Positions 33,379 to 45,315 are shown, counted from the first letter of the stretch. The stretch: DNA of 64,000 nucleotides from Acanthochlamys bracteata (GCA_019914995.1 CM034126.1:3415001-3479000); one strand, 5' to 3'. Numbers and translations: made by a program. The notes: generated by a model from the letters alone, not told the origin.

Positions 33379-35202
33379 TCAAGTTTTCTCCTTCTCCAAT
33401 GTAAAAATGTTCTCGAACCATTTCACTTGGCTTTGTAGCCCTGCGTCCCTTAGAGCATTCAAGGAAGACTTGTACAGCCTCCCATCCAAGCCTATGCCTT
33501 TTGATTTGATCTCGTGCAGAAGTTTTATCAGCTCATTGATCCTGCTGCTTTTTGAATAAACACCGACCATCACTGCAGCCAATGTTCTATCAATTTCACC
33601 ATTTTTTGATCTAAACTCTTGATATATCCTTATGCACTCATCAAACTCCTTAACTTTACCGTAAGCAGTGATAACGCTAGTATAGCTAATCTTGTCCGGC
33701 TTTACATTCCTCCTGTTCATTTCTTTCCAAAGCTTCTCTACTTGCTTCAGATTCATTTTTCTCCCATGCATTTCTAGAAGAGTGTTGTAAACCCAGACGT
33801 TCGGCTCGCAACCCTTCTCCTTCATCTTAGCTAAAAGCCTCATCGCATCACTAACCTTACTGCTCTTGCCATACATTGATATCATATTAGAGTAAGCAAT
33901 CAAACATTTGTCGTAGCCCTTCTCAAGCATCTTTGAGAACACAAACTCGGCTTTCTTGGCAAGCCCAAGACGGCAGTAGACACTGAGGATGGAAGCATAA
34001 GTCACTTGCCCTGGTTCACAACCTAAAGAAGTCACATGCTCAAACACCTTGACTGCTGCCCGGAGACCACGTTTTCTAACATATCCATTTACAACTGCAC
34101 ACAAAACACAATCTGACACCCTCACCCCGATATCCACCATCACTTCAACAATGGAAATGGTCTTCTCGACAGACCTTAACTCCACGTACATGAGTACTAG
34201 CTTCTGAAAAAGAGCCTGGTTCTTAACCATTTTCTTCCCTCTGGCTTCTTGGAAGATATCTTCAGCTATCTCTGCCTCTTTGATGTCTGCAAAGGAGCTG
34301 ATAAGTGACTCATACATTGAACGACTCGGAGGAATCCCTTTGCTCTGCATCTCTCTAAAATACCTAAGAGCTTCAAAGGCTCTGCCTGACTTACCCAATG
34401 AGTCGCATAAGCAAGAATATACACGAGCGGAGACTTTATCATCATCAAATTTCTTTGATTCATATTCCTTGAACAGGGCAAAGACGTTCTCAGTATCCCC
34501 AAGCCTGCCTTGAGATTCAATGAGATAATAAAAACAGCAAGAGTCCAGAGAAAGACCGGAACCCACCATTTGGTTGTACATTGAGTTAGTCATCTTATAC
34601 ATTTGCAGCTTATTGCAACTCTGCATAGCAGAACCATAAGCTCGTATAGCAATTCCTGGATCAGCTTCAAGAACTCTTAGTATTGATACTCCAAGTTTGA
34701 ATTTTCTTGCCGTGATGCATTCTGCTACTAGCTTACAGCAAGTGGCAGTATCAGGGAATACATTAAGAATTCTGAAATCCTCCACAAGAGATGAAATGCA
34801 ATCCCATTTTCTGGACTTAAGGAGACCTTCAATCAGCAGCTTTAAAGTTTTCGAATCAGGGCGGAATATTGGGTCTCGCTTCCTGGCTTTCAGGTAATAC
34901 TCGAAGGCAAGGGAGTCCGTTTGCGGGTTCTTGCACAATCCGCATATGAACTCAGCAGTGATTTCATGTTCACGGACAGGGGATGGCTTCAGGGTCTTGG
35001 AATTGAAGAGAAGCTTGGTAGTCTTGAGATCATTAGAAGCATCTTCAAGAAGTGTTGGAGGAGATTTACAGGAATATATCAGGAAAAGCTTTCTGTTGAG
35101 AGAGAGATTTTGAAAGGTTGAAGAAGAAAGTGTTGTTGCTCCGCAGATGGTTCTGATAGAAGAGATGCGGGTGAGATAACATTCTGAACTCCATACGGAC
35201 AT
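33379..35202 (-). CDS. P-class pentatricopeptide repeat protein (At5g13770-like)
   Basis: Intronless, 607 residues, the usual length for this PPR protein. PPR proteins bind organelle RNA, one base per repeat, and promote processing, stability or translation. The N terminus is Ser/Thr-rich with few acidic residues, fitting a plastid transit peptide. From about residue 125 onward the protein is a tandem array of 35-residue repeats; clear examples are VSARVYSCLCDSLGKSG, PGQVTYASILSVYCRLG, CLIAYSNMISMYGKSS, NVWVYNTLLEMHGRKM and DKISYTSVITAYGKV. No E, DYW or SMR domain is present, so it is not an editing-type or SMR protein. Similarity to At5g13770 is from recollection; the RNA target is unknown. 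Confidence 0.9.
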   Translation of the reverse strand: MSVWSSECYLTRISSIRTICGATTLSSSTFQNLSLNRKLFLIYSCKSPPTLLEDASNDLKTTKLLFNSKTLKPSPVREHEITAEFICGLCKNPQTDSLAFEYYLKARKRDPIFRPDSKTLKLLIEGLLKSRKWDCISSLVEDFRILNVFPDTATCCKLVAECITARKFKLGVSILRVLEADPGIAIRAYGSAMQSCNKLQMYKMTNSMYNQMVGSGLSLDSCCFYYLIESQGRLGDTENVFALFKEYESKKFDDDKVSARVYSCLCDSLGKSGRAFEALRYFREMQSKGIPPSRSMYESLISSFADIKEAEIAEDIFQEARGKKMVKNQALFQKLVLMYVELRSVEKTISIVEVMVDIGVRVSDCVLCAVVNGYVRKRGLRAAVKVFEHVTSLGCEPGQVTYASILSVYCRLGLAKKAEFVFSKMLEKGYDKCLIAYSNMISMYGKSSKVSDAMRLLAKMKEKGCEPNVWVYNTLLEMHGRKMNLKQVEKLWKEMNRRNVKPDKISYTSVITAYGKVKEFDECIRIYQEFRSKNGEIDRTLAAVMVGVYSKSSRINELIKLLHEIKSKGIGLDGRLYKSSLNALRDAGLQSQVKWFENIFTLEKEKT

Positions 35203-35926
35203 CGAGCTGAGAGGCTGAGGAGAGAAATTGAGAATGAAGTGATAGAATAGGAGGGAATCTATGTATACCTTATCCTTGAATTAAACTAGCGAATCATAAA
35301 GGGACACATCTACGATATAGGAGCCGTTAGAAGGACAAGAAAGGGCAACCTTTAGATGAGAAATATCTCTCAACTACCACTATGCAGGTTACTAACCGTA
35401 GAAGAGAAGCATGGCTATAACATTCAAGCACTCTATAATTGAACACGTTCAGGTTATCATCCTCAACAGACACTACAGAACCTTTATAAGACTTGGAATA
35501 GTAACAGCAAGAACAAATATATCGAGGTGCAGGATATAAGAAGACAGAACAGAGTTACCGATCCCTACCTCAAGTCATGACATTCAGGTGTATGAATCAA
35601 GCAGAGTGAGGGCTTGTTTCAGTTCTCTGAAAACACTTTCCAGCCAAATTTTAATTCTAAGCCACTTCTCATATTTCAATTTTTCAGAACTCACTTCTAA
35701 GCTATTTTTTACTGAACTCACTTTGTAGAAATAAAATCACGCCTTGAGCTTCGCTATACCAAGCTTATTTGGGAAGCTCTAGACAGAACATGTAAGTCAC
35801 AATAAACATACCTACTGGAAAATGGAAATAGTAGCCAGTGTAATTGCCTTACCTCTAAGGCAGTTGATGTTTCGTCGAGGTCTTTCAAGCAGCTCAGTCA
35901 AACAGGATTCAAGCATGACTTTCCCT

Positions 35927-37326
35927 TCAAAAGTTCAGCTTTTCATATAATTCAACACTCTCCTTAGTATCTTTCTCATGGTTAAAAGGCCGCATGTTTT
36001 TAACGCTCTCAATAGCAGAGGATAGCCTAACCTTGATACAACTGGATCCTCGCCCATTATATAAGCAAGAAAAACTGTTCCATTCGACAGCACCCTTCCT
36101 TGTAATTCATAGACCACCCTTAATATACAAGCTCCATCACTTTGGACAACATCAATTCAATAAAAGTTCAATAGACGGCAATAAAACTTAGAGTGCATGA
36201 AATTCAAGAGACAGACGCAAATTTTGTACAAGGATCTCTCTCATGCCATACAAAGGCTAACCCTCAGTAATCCAATTCTACTCCAGAACAGAAGCAGTTT
36301 TTCATTTGCAAGCATATCATCTTCAAATACTGAAATGATCTGATAGATAGAAGTTCTGAGAACATCTGCCACAGCATAAGCTTTAGAATGGAACTCCGGA
36401 AAATATATCGAGTCATCAATGTCGTCTTTAAAGCAATTGGGGGTAATAACAAGGTAATGCTGCCTTTCACATTATTAAGAGTACCACCATAATAGCACAT
36501 TTTGATGCCACAAAATTGCAACTAATATTGAACTAATCTACAAGGGTAAGCCAGTGAAGGACTGCATGATACTTTTTATTTTATATGAGCAAACACATCC
36601 TGAATGTCAGAATAATAACTACCTGAAAGTCATTATAAGCTTCACGAAGCCTTGCATCTGCAGGTGAACTAATTGCAGAGACCAGATATCTGATTTATCT
36701 GCAGGAAAACCTTCCAACCACTCCCCAAGATGTGCTGTTATCTGTTCTATAGGCTTCAAGTACATACCGATAATTTTTCTGTATGTTTCAGAGGTTTCCT
36801 CTAAAAAAGCAGCTAGCCACCAAGGTTCAACATTGCCGTCAGAAACGATACATGGACCTTCCAACACTGCTGTGATGATTCTACTGGAAATCATCAAACT
36901 GCTTGACGAGATTTTAAGTACAAGCTCAGGGGAGTTCACCAACAGTTAGGCATATAAAAGTTCATGATAAAATACTCCAAACTAACACCATTGAAAGATG
37001 ATCGTCTCTATCCACTCCTACATGACCTTAAAAGTACCGTCAATGGAAGTATTGTAGTCGCCACAAAAAGTATTCACAAATATCAACAAAGAAAACAGGA
37101 CGTCCTAAATTAAAAGTGCTTATGAGTTTATATAGCCTTTCTCAACAAATTGCTTATCCTTCACCATGCTAGACCAGGAATTGAAAGTTCTAACAACTTT
37201 CAATCAATGCAATTGGATACTAGAAAAGCATAGAAAAACATCTAGAAGTAAAATTTCTAGTAATAAATCAATTTTTAATTCAGATGTTACAAGAACCTCC
37301 TCCAACGAGTTCTTTCCCATATCCAT
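35927..37326 (-). CDS. Unrecognised five-exon gene, about 176 residues
   Basis: Proposed from splice-compatible short exons: 37326-37291 (MDMGKNSLEEVL), 36924-36768, 36657-36623, 36459-36262 and 36031-35927 with stop TGA at 35929-35927. All joins use GT-AG sites and keep one frame. The exon of 198 bases is open throughout and protein-like (YFPEFHSKAYAVADVLRTS; FEDDMLANEKLLLFWSR); the last exon is hydrophilic and ends YEKLNF. The protein looks helical and soluble with no signal or membrane segment. I do not recognise a family. It lies 135 bases beyond the stop of the SG1 gene on the same strand, so the first exon is the least certain, and alternative acceptors exist for the last exon. A degraded gene remnant is also possible. 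Confidence 0.4.
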
Positions 37327-37460
37327 CTACGGATTATACTCTCATATAAAACAGCATCAAAACAAAATTTTGGAAGCCTTATGAATAATGCTCTACTTAA
37401 ATTCCCTCAGTCTCAATCGAAGCAAACCTCTGCAAATTCTTTCAGTATCCGTATTCTGTC

Positions 37461-38519
37461 TCAAATCTGTGAGTCTCCAATGCGAGAAAGCTTCACCCTG
37501 GACAATGGAGTCTGCAGGTATGCATCGACATCAAAGTTTCTTGGGGACAGCTCTCTGTACTTAGCAAACTTCTCTCTTGCCTCACCATTCTTATCAATCA
37601 AGCTATAGATTACTCCCTGGCAGAAGTAAGGCCTATAGTCTTTCGGGTCTTCTTTCGCAAGTTCCTCATAGCTATTCAATGCCCCATCAACATTCCTCTG
37701 TAAAAACTGTATCTGTGCCATGATTAGCCTTACATCACGTGCCGCCTTGTCATTCTGCTCTCTTTGCGCCAAGTCTAATGCCCGCTCCAGCCGTTCAATC
37801 ACTGCAGGGCCCTTGCCACACTTGTCCATGATGACTGCGTTCTCAAAAAGGGCTTCAAACGACAGTGGATCAACAGCGAGTATTTCTTCAAGAATTCTGC
37901 GGGCTTCCAAGTATTCTCTGTTCTCACTCAACAACCGGGCTAACAAAAATTTCCACTCGGATTCTGCAGGCTGCGCAGCAACTAATCTGCGGAGAATCTC
38001 TGAAGCTTCTTTGTCTTCACCATCCTCAAGCTTCTGATACAAGAGAGACCGCACCGAACTCAATGCCTCGGGGTCTGAATCAATGAAGTGAGACAATGCA
38101 GCAACAGAAGGGTCGTTACCTTTACTTTCCACAACTTCTTCTTCAACAACTGAGTCGTCGACTTTTTCATCGCTGGCGACGGCGAAGTCGTTGACTTTTT
38201 CTTCTTTCTCGACGATCATAGAAGTACTGGTGGTGGGGACCACGGCGGCGAAGGCAGGACGGAGATTGAAAGGGAGAATGGCGCTGAAGAGAACAGCAGC
38301 GGCTGCAGCAGAGTTGAGAGAGCTGGAGATGGCGTTTGAAGTGTTACCGTTTCTCCTCGCTGTTGGATTGCAGTGGAGTGCGAATCGCGAGGCCGAGTCC
38401 GTTTTGTTGTTGTTATTGGAGAGGAAATTAAGGGCTTTAGGAATTTTGTTTGGAATTAGAGAAGGAAAAGGGAAGAGTTTGGTTGAGGAGATTAGAGCAG
38501 GTTTGGTTAAGGAATCCAT
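37461..38519 (-). CDS. SG1: SLOW GREEN 1-like chloroplast TPR protein
   Basis: Single-exon gene for a 352-residue protein. SG1 is a chloroplast tetratricopeptide-repeat protein needed for early chloroplast development and greening. The first 60 residues are Ser/Asn/Arg-rich and fit a transit peptide; a hydrophobic Ala-rich segment follows (SAAAAAVLFSAILPFNLRP, about residues 68-86), probably a membrane anchor or thylakoid signal, then an acidic linker. TPR-type helices occupy about residues 165-340, e.g. EASEILRRLVAAQPAESEWKF, YLEARRILEEILAVDPLSFE and VDGALNSYEELAKEDPKDY. Assignment rests on this layout plus remembered similarity to Arabidopsis SG1 (At3g18420). The start is the first Met before the transit peptide. 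Confidence 0.85.
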   Translation of the reverse strand: MDSLTKPALISSTKLFPFPSLIPNKIPKALNFLSNNNNKTDSASRFALHCNPTARRNGNTSNAISSSLNSAAAAAVLFSAILPFNLRPAFAAVVPTTSTSMIVEKEEKVNDFAVASDEKVDDSVVEEEVVESKGNDPSVAALSHFIDSDPEALSSVRSLLYQKLEDGEDKEASEILRRLVAAQPAESEWKFLLARLLSENREYLEARRILEEILAVDPLSFEALFENAVIMDKCGKGPAVIERLERALDLAQREQNDKAARDVRLIMAQIQFLQRNVDGALNSYEELAKEDPKDYRPYFCQGVIYSLIDKNGEAREKFAKYRELSPRNFDVDAYLQTPLSRVKLSRIGDSQI

Positions 38520-39023
38520 TAATTAGGGTTTTTAGAAGCAGCCGCAAGAACAAGAAGATGAAGAAGGGAAGGAGGTGGAAGCGTTTCGGATTAGGGTTCA
38601 GACTTCTTGCAGAAGGCTGGCGAACAGAAGAGCAGACAATTCCAAATTACGTATAATAAAAACTAACAAATTTAACAAACACTTCTGAATAAAATGACAA
38701 TAAAGATAAAACGTTGAAAACATACTAAGAAAGCCTAACAAAAAGAAAGCCTTATATTTCAACTCTTTATATTATTGTATACTATTTGAAACCATTTTCA
38801 CACAAAAAAAAAAACATCTTTGCATTATAATATCTAATAAGAAGGAGGATTTTGGTTTCTTTTATGTAAGCTAATTATTTTCTTATCTTTACTTTTTTTT
38901 CAGTCAGCTGTATTTAAAATAATATAAATTAATATAATTTGCCCTAAGTTTTAAAGAATCTGAACCTCAAACCTCATAATATTTCATAAAGCAAGATATA
39001 GTTATTTTTTTATAGACACTTTG

Positions 39024-39255
39024 AGTTGTTTGTGAGAAATTATAAAAAAATTTTAAAATAAAAAAATTATTTTAATTCTATTTTAATAAACAAATTCTAT
39101 TATTATTATTAAAAAAATAAAATATAAAAAAATTTTATGTAAATTTTTTTATATTATATAAATTTAAAAAATTTTATAAATTATTTATAGAAAATGTGTA
39201 TAAAAATATATATAATCAATAATTAAGTTTTTTGAATGGGAAAGCCAAACAACCG
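39024..39255. mobile_element. MITE, TTG target duplication (family copy 3)
   Basis: AT-rich 232-base element with ends AGTTGTTTGTG and GCCAAACAACCG, flanked by TTG at 39021-39023 and 39256-39258. Internal sequence is a diverged relative of the other copies. Confidence 0.45.
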
Positions 39256-39560
39256 TTGCAATTTTCTAATCCCATTGTCCGATAAAACGGTTGGTCGATT
39301 CTGATTCATCCTTTAGTTTTTAGAAAAAAGATGAGACGTTTATTACCCACAGTCACGATCTACAGATTATTTATATCACAACCAATTCAATTGTTTAATC
39401 GAATAGTTCTGAAAAGAGATTATTATGCCTGAGTGCCTTACGAGAGTGTGATGTATCTGATGAGAGAAGGAATGCCAGGGAGGAAGGAGAAGCAATAGAA
39501 GGGCAGCAAAATAAGAAAACAAAAAGAGAAAATAATAAACTGCATTCATAGAGCAGCCTC

Positions 39561-39820
39561 AGGGAACATTTGGGATTGTTTATAAAATAAAGTTTTTGTA
39601 AAATAAAAGATATTTTTGTCTTTTTTGAAAAATAAGTTCTATTTTTTTTACTTCCAAAAAAATAATAAAAATATATAATAAAAAGATCTCACTTAGTAGA
39701 ATTTTTTTACACTTTCTAAATTTTTAAATAAATTTTTTATATACTTATAAAATATGTATTGAAAAATGTGAAATGAAGAATTAAAAAATAAAGTTGGAGA
39801 TAAGCTGAATCAAACAGCCT
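39561..39820. mobile_element. MITE, CTC target duplication (family copy 4)
   Basis: 260 bases, starting AGGGAACATTTGGG and ending CAAACAGCCT, flanked by CTC (39558-39560; 39821-39823). Internally almost colinear with the copy at 45428-45677, sharing TAATAAAAAGATCTCACTT and AGAATTTTTTTACACTTTC. Among the best preserved members. Confidence 0.65.
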
Positions 39821-41099
39821 CTCATCAGAGTTGCAGGACACGCTGGAAATCAACGGCAGATTGTCAGACATGTCTCGGATGTGTGTCTTGGAGATAGGCA
39901 TCCGAGTGCAACTCTAGTTGAAACCGAATGTAGGTCTAGACGTCAGAACACTATTAAATAATGTTTTTAGTGCCAAATACTGTATCCGATTATTTTTAAA
40001 TGGTGATCCGGATGCAGGTGTGCTTTTGTATCCACTTGGCATTTAGGAATTTAGGTCTATTAGGAATTCAATGAAATTTAGTTTAATTTCAATAAAGCAC
40101 TATTTTATAAAGAGTTTGTTAAATTGAGAAATTCCATCCTTATATGACCACTTTTAGTATAAATAAAAAAATATGACTAAGTAGAAGGCATGCAATATTT
40201 GATAAAGTAATTTTCTATTTAGCTTTAGCCTTAGTTAGCTACATAAGAGGCCTTTAAGGCACATCAGAGTGTCTATAAAAATTATCCTTTTTAATTAAAT
40301 TTTTGAATTTTTTATTAAAAAGGTTATATATAAAAATTTATAGTATATAACCTTTTAAAATTTATAAATATAAAAAAATTATAAAATATTGTAAAAATTT
40401 ATTAAAAATATGAAATATTTTTTTAAATGATACAATACCAAACTCCCTCACAGTACCTTGTTGGTAACTATGCATAATAGGAGATGAGAACAAATACAAG
40501 TTCAATTAGTTATAAATAATAAGGCTAGTTATGAATTCTAATAAGAACTTAATCAGTTAGAAATTTCTAATTGGCTTAAGAGTTTTAATCATAGTAGAAA
40601 TATCAATTATAAAAACTCTAGATTCTAGTGTTTTATTTAATTTAACTATAAGTTAATGTTTTAATAAGAAAAGTTTAATTTTCACAGGATTTGTACAAGT
40701 TTATAAGTTGTCAACTTCTATTGTTTGTTAAAAAAAGGAAGAACAAAAATTTCTTTTTGTTTTGATTTAGTTTTAGTTTTGCTCTATTTTTTTTTACTAG
40801 TCTATCTTTCTTTTATTTTTGCGTATCCTATTAATTTGCTTAGTTACAGAATAGTTGATTGTTGATTCATAAGACAAGTAAATAAATATAGAATTGCCAA
40901 TAAATAGTCAATGCAAACATTATACACAAGTTGTAACAAATAATATACAACCAAAAAACTATAAAGTAAGAAGAAAATAAAAAATAGGCAAAGACCTGTT
41001 TATTTTTTTCGTTATGAAATAATGAAAGGAAACTAAAAGCGTCTGTATTACTTTTTAGAGCGCATAAGCGATATAAGAAGAAGCAAAGCATATGAAACC

Positions 41100-41495
41100 C
41101 TAAGTCTGCCGCCGGGGTCGGAGAATTCTGCACCGTTCAGAGACTTTACGGCTGACGTAGTAAGGATGGTGCGGGTGATCAGGTTTGATAAATCCCCACC
41201 GTCGATGGTTAAGTGTGCGTTCGTACAACTTAACTAGTATTCTCTCTACAAGATCTGCTTCACTGTCTTTTGCAACGAAGCACGCAACTTTATCGATGTG
41301 TTCTTTTTCCTCCGCCGTCATCGTCGTCGATCTCCGATCACTTCTCAACCTCTCATGACCCTCCTCAGCAGTCTTCCTCATCTGTAATTTATTTAATTTT
41401 TTTGTTATCTTTTTTGTGGAACAAAGAGTATTGCATGCAATCCCTAGAATTTTAATCAAGGAGAAATTCAAGAAAAAAGGGAGAGAGTTATTCAT
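41100..41495 (-). CDS. Small basic protein of unknown function
   Basis: Single-exon frame of 131 residues. The first 30 residues are hydrophobic (LPFFLNFSLIKILGIACNTL), possibly a signal or organelle-targeting segment; the rest is charged, with TAEEKEHIDKVACFVAKDSE and a basic His/Pro/Arg-rich tail (KPDHPHHPYYVSRK ... ILRPRRQT). No known domain recognised. A good TATA box lies 54 bases upstream of the ATG, which supports a real gene. A Met at residue 39 is an alternative start that would drop the hydrophobic segment. Confidence 0.55.
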   Translation of the reverse strand: MNNSLPFFLNFSLIKILGIACNTLCSTKKITKKLNKLQMRKTAEEGHERLRSDRRSTTMTAEEKEHIDKVACFVAKDSEADLVERILVKLYERTLNHRRWGFIKPDHPHHPYYVSRKVSERCRILRPRRQT

Positions 41496-41548
41496 AGCTT
41501 TAGAGTTTTGATTGTGTCCCGGATTCTTAGGACTGGTGATGTTGAGTT

Positions 41549-41557
41549 CTATTTATA
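41549..41557 (-). promoter_or_regulatory. TATA box of the small unknown gene
   Basis: TATAAATAG on the minus strand, the plant consensus, 54-62 bases upstream of the ATG at 41495. Confidence 0.65.
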
Positions 41558-42197
41558 CGCAACTACCAAAATTATGTAGCTTAGAGTTATAATGAAGACA
41601 ATACACTTTGATATTGATAATTAAACCGAAAGGGGTACAAAGCCCAAAAGAAAGGGAAATCAAAGTCTTCCTTTAGAAAGCAAGAGGAAAGCTGTGAAAG
41701 TGTGAAACCGATAGTTTCAACTTGCGTTAAGCTGGAGAAGATTATATATTTGCTTTCTGAAGAAGTATGTCAGAAAACACTAAAAACTTACATCCGTACC
41801 AAAGAAGCACTTCCAAGAAGAGTCGTATATGTATGAAGACTTCTTCAAATACGAAGTAAGGGATGAGATACTGCGGTGAACGTAAATAAGACTTTCAACA
41901 ACCGGTAACACGTTATAAGCTCAGATACAGTCAGAAAGTGCTGTAATTCTGATTGTCTAAAGTTGTATGCGACATTGATCCAGAATCTATTTGTTCACAG
42001 CTGAAAGTGATTTCCTGCTATAGTGCCTAGAGCAATCATTCTAGAGTTTTTACACTTTGGTACAGATTAACTCTTCAAAATAACCATGAACTTTAACGCA
42101 TACAATGATGGCATGAGTTAGAAAGAAATTTGTCTGAAGAAGAATGCGCCCTTGTAGCCAAGGACCAGGTTACTAGATCTCTTAGGCAGACCTCTTC

Positions 42198-45138
42198 TCA
42201 ATTCTCTGATGTGACCTCTGTGTTACACATAGGGCAAACCTGAACAAAGGCCACGAGAATGAATGATTAGTGTCAATGTATTCTTCTACTATACATAAAA
42301 TAAGAGAGAACTGCACAATTAAGTTAAAAGCAGAACATTATCGTCATTATAAAAAATTAAAAAGCATGAACGTAGACGTGAATATAGTCTTTCCATGCAT
42401 GCAATATATCCCTTAGAGGGTATGTAGGATATGCATGGTGACAGAACTGAGTTGCAATTGCCATAAACATGCATCCTGTTCATGACGACCAAAAGCATAC
42501 TGCAATCCATGTGGGATCTGGACTGTAAGCCCCATGCTCTCAGGAGGCACACGGTCTCCAAGAGCTTTAAAGACACAATTCACAAGGCTCCCATGGTCAA
42601 CTCGGGCCATCTGCTTCCTTGAAGGTTTGCCTTTAGGCAGAATTCATGAAAATAGACCTACCTTAACACAAGGGCACATATTAACCCAGAGGTTCGCTGC
42701 AACTAACATGCAGTTGCTAGCAAAATATATAAATTCTAATTATCTACTTTTCATTACTTAACCTGTATGTACTTGAAGTACAACAGGCATGTCAAAAATC
42801 TATGAGGTAAGCTAATTAATGCGTGAGACAGAAATTATAGCGCTCTTTCTTAGCTTGGAATATACTCTTCAAAAGCGAATGCGAATGTGAATTATGAAAC
42901 ATATATATGAAGGATCAATAGAGTCAAGTTAACAGGTCCATTACAACTGCACAACCACAAGGTTATGTAGACATTTGGCTTAACACCTCAATAAATATCA
43001 GAAACTTAAAAGAGGTACAAGGTAAAATATGCATCAATGCCTCAAATTGGGAAAGCAAATCTAAATGCCAAGAAAGGTAAACACATCATTGTCTACGGCA
43101 ATGCTGGACAAGCACTTGGATAGACTATGCACAAGTCTGATATACTACTAGAAAGAATGTATCGTAGAAGATATGAAATAAGCATACAAGAGCAAATTAC
43201 TACACGGCAACATTCAAGTATTTAACGACACTAACTCAAAGGGGAATTGTGTAAGCTCTAGAATATGCAAAATCAACATAAGCATTATTATTGAAACAGT
43301 AATGTGGTTCCACAACCATTGGCTAAACGTTTCTTAAATATTCTTAGGAAATGGCTGGAACTCGTCCTGAAACAAGTTTCTCATTCTTGACAATGTTGAA
43401 CATATAATGACATGTATCCAGTCCTTGAATAAACATTTCAAATAATGAAGACCAATGTATATTCAGATTTCAGTTTCTGGACGTGACTAAGTACCTTGTT
43501 AATCTCCAGCCATTTTGTAATGCAATCAGGATGGTATAGATGCTTGCAAGAAAGGACCACCAACATTTCACCATCCTCATAGTCCAATCGGCAAATTACA
43601 CATCTACATAATTTTTCCCATCACATTTTTACCATGGGGTAGTAAGAAAACAGGAGACCAACAAAAAAAAAAAAAACTGTATTCCTTACTGGTCAGTGTT
43701 GCCATCCTTTGTGCCAACTGCCTTGTAGTTAATAGAAGCCAATGAGGCTATTGTATCAGCAGAAAGACCTCTGCTCTCTACTCCAACAACTTCTCCTAAA
43801 GCAATTAGCTCCTGGAATGATTTAGAAGCTTGGAATAAATAAAAAGCTCATGAACTGAGAATTGCATGTAGGTATGTAACAATACGCAAGAGTAGAGATA
43901 CCTCATAAGACAACTCATCTGGATCAACATCTCTCCATCCATCCTGAAGAAAAAAGTTAATGATTACGAAAGAACTTAACTAATCATTTGCACTACAAGA
44001 ATTATCATTTTAAGCAGATATATAACCGCATTCCTCAGATTAGTAGCCAGGGGACATGACCTACAGATGTCCTATTTGACCAAAGCTTGATGTTTAATTT
44101 AAATCAGCAATTCAAACTGCTCATGAGACATGGACTGCAGAAAGAGGTGGCAAAATTGTAGTAGTGAAGAATACGAATAGAGAACACAAAAGAAATTCAA
44201 GTCTCCAAACTCCAAAATACTAATTCAGAAGCAACTTTATCTGATGCACGATAGTGAATGCACAACATCATGAAGCAACCAACAACACCCTTATAATAAA
44301 GGCAAATTAATAAAATACTATGAAGCTAAGCAGATAGCTTGAGAATGTCAGTAAAGACATTATACAGCGAAAAGAAACTTCTGATGAGCCCCTATAGACC
44401 ATATGGTGATGATAAACAACAACTTACTGGAGCCTCATTGCCACTATCGTCATCCTCATGGTCCACAGCCCCTGAATCCTCCGAGTTAGACAACAATGCA
44501 ACAAATCAACCGACCATCATTCAAACTCCAACCAAATAAGCAAACGATCCAAGTTTCAAATTCACTCACATTCATTGAGTCCGGCAAGTTGAATGAGCCG
44601 TTCAACAATGCTGTGTCCACCAACAGCCTCCTGCAACTGCAGCGCCATTGCGTACGCTTCATCATCCTCAAAGTCGTCGGGACTTAGTTCTCCCTCTTCA
44701 CCCTCCCCTTCCGCTCCTCTCAATTCTCCCTCTCCCTCTGCGTTGAGTTCCCCACCAACATCTTCCTCTTCCTCCTCGCGCTCCTCCTCGAATCTCTCAT
44801 ACTCGTCAACGCCGCCGCGCCGCAGAATTAAGTAAGCCCTCTCCTGCAGAAGAATAATTCTCAATTCAATCAGTAACTAACACGAATCTCGAAGCAGTAA
44901 CCAAATGTTTGAACAGTTACTAATCAATTACCTGTTCCTGTAGAACGCGAGCAAGAGCAAGATCAGCATCGACCTCACTCAAATTGGTGAACGGCGTTCG
45001 CGCGACAACCTCTGTTGCTTGGTTGTTATTATTCCGATTCTGGTCGGCACCTGTGGAGCCCACAGCCGCAGCTTCTGTGGAGCTGGCCGCGGCGAGTTTC
45101 GCCGTCGGCTGGCAGCTCTCCTGCTTTGCGTTCTCCAT
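42198..45138 (-). CDS. BBR: RING-type E3 ubiquitin ligase, BIG BROTHER-related
   Basis: E3 ligase transferring ubiquitin from E2 to target proteins; relatives limit organ size. Seven exons (45138-44932, 44843-44570, 44471-44428, 43943-43902, 43811-43690, 43603-43495, 42239-42198) join in frame to 279 residues. Order: Ala/Thr-rich start; the family motif RTPFTNLSEVDADLALARVLQEQERAY split over exons 1-2 (named by its core, NLSEVDADLALA); an acidic stretch; FEDDEAYAMALQLQEA; DVDPDELSYEELIALGE; then RING: CVICRLDYEDGE, CKHLYHPDC, and the last pair CPMC in the tiny final exon. The 1255-base last intron is unusually long for this gene. The start at 45138 (MENAKQ) is preferred; an in-frame Met at 45174 would prepend a Ser/Leu run from a CT repeat. 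Matches Arabidopsis BIG BROTHER-related (At3g19910) from memory. Confidence 0.9.
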
Positions 45139-45315
45139 CAGAGAGAGAGAGAGAGAATGTTGCGTGGGTAGCAATGGTATCGATGGAGTCGGGAGTTTAG
45201 TCTTTAAAATCTCTGGTTAAAGCCTGGTGATGATCGGATGGAGTTGGGGGCTGTTAAGTTTTAAATCTGAACCAGGGAAAAGTCCGAACATTTATAGCGA
45301 CAAGCAACACGAACA

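Larger units (their letters stand above)
38520..41099. other. AT-rich intergenic region with MITEs
   Basis: Holds two inverted-repeat elements (39024-39255 and 39561-39820) and no supported gene. The 150 bases next to 38520 are the SG1 promoter and leader. Confidence 0.55.

Noticed and set aside
36619..36942. Single 107-codon uninterrupted frame read as one protein
   Set aside because: Splicing of 36924-36768 to 36657-36623 gives a better frame that continues into the next exons; the unspliced reading ends without support.
44593..44835. Ser/Pro-rich plus-strand frame
   Set aside because: Antisense of the acidic exon of the E3 ligase gene, whose splice structure and RING domain are secure.
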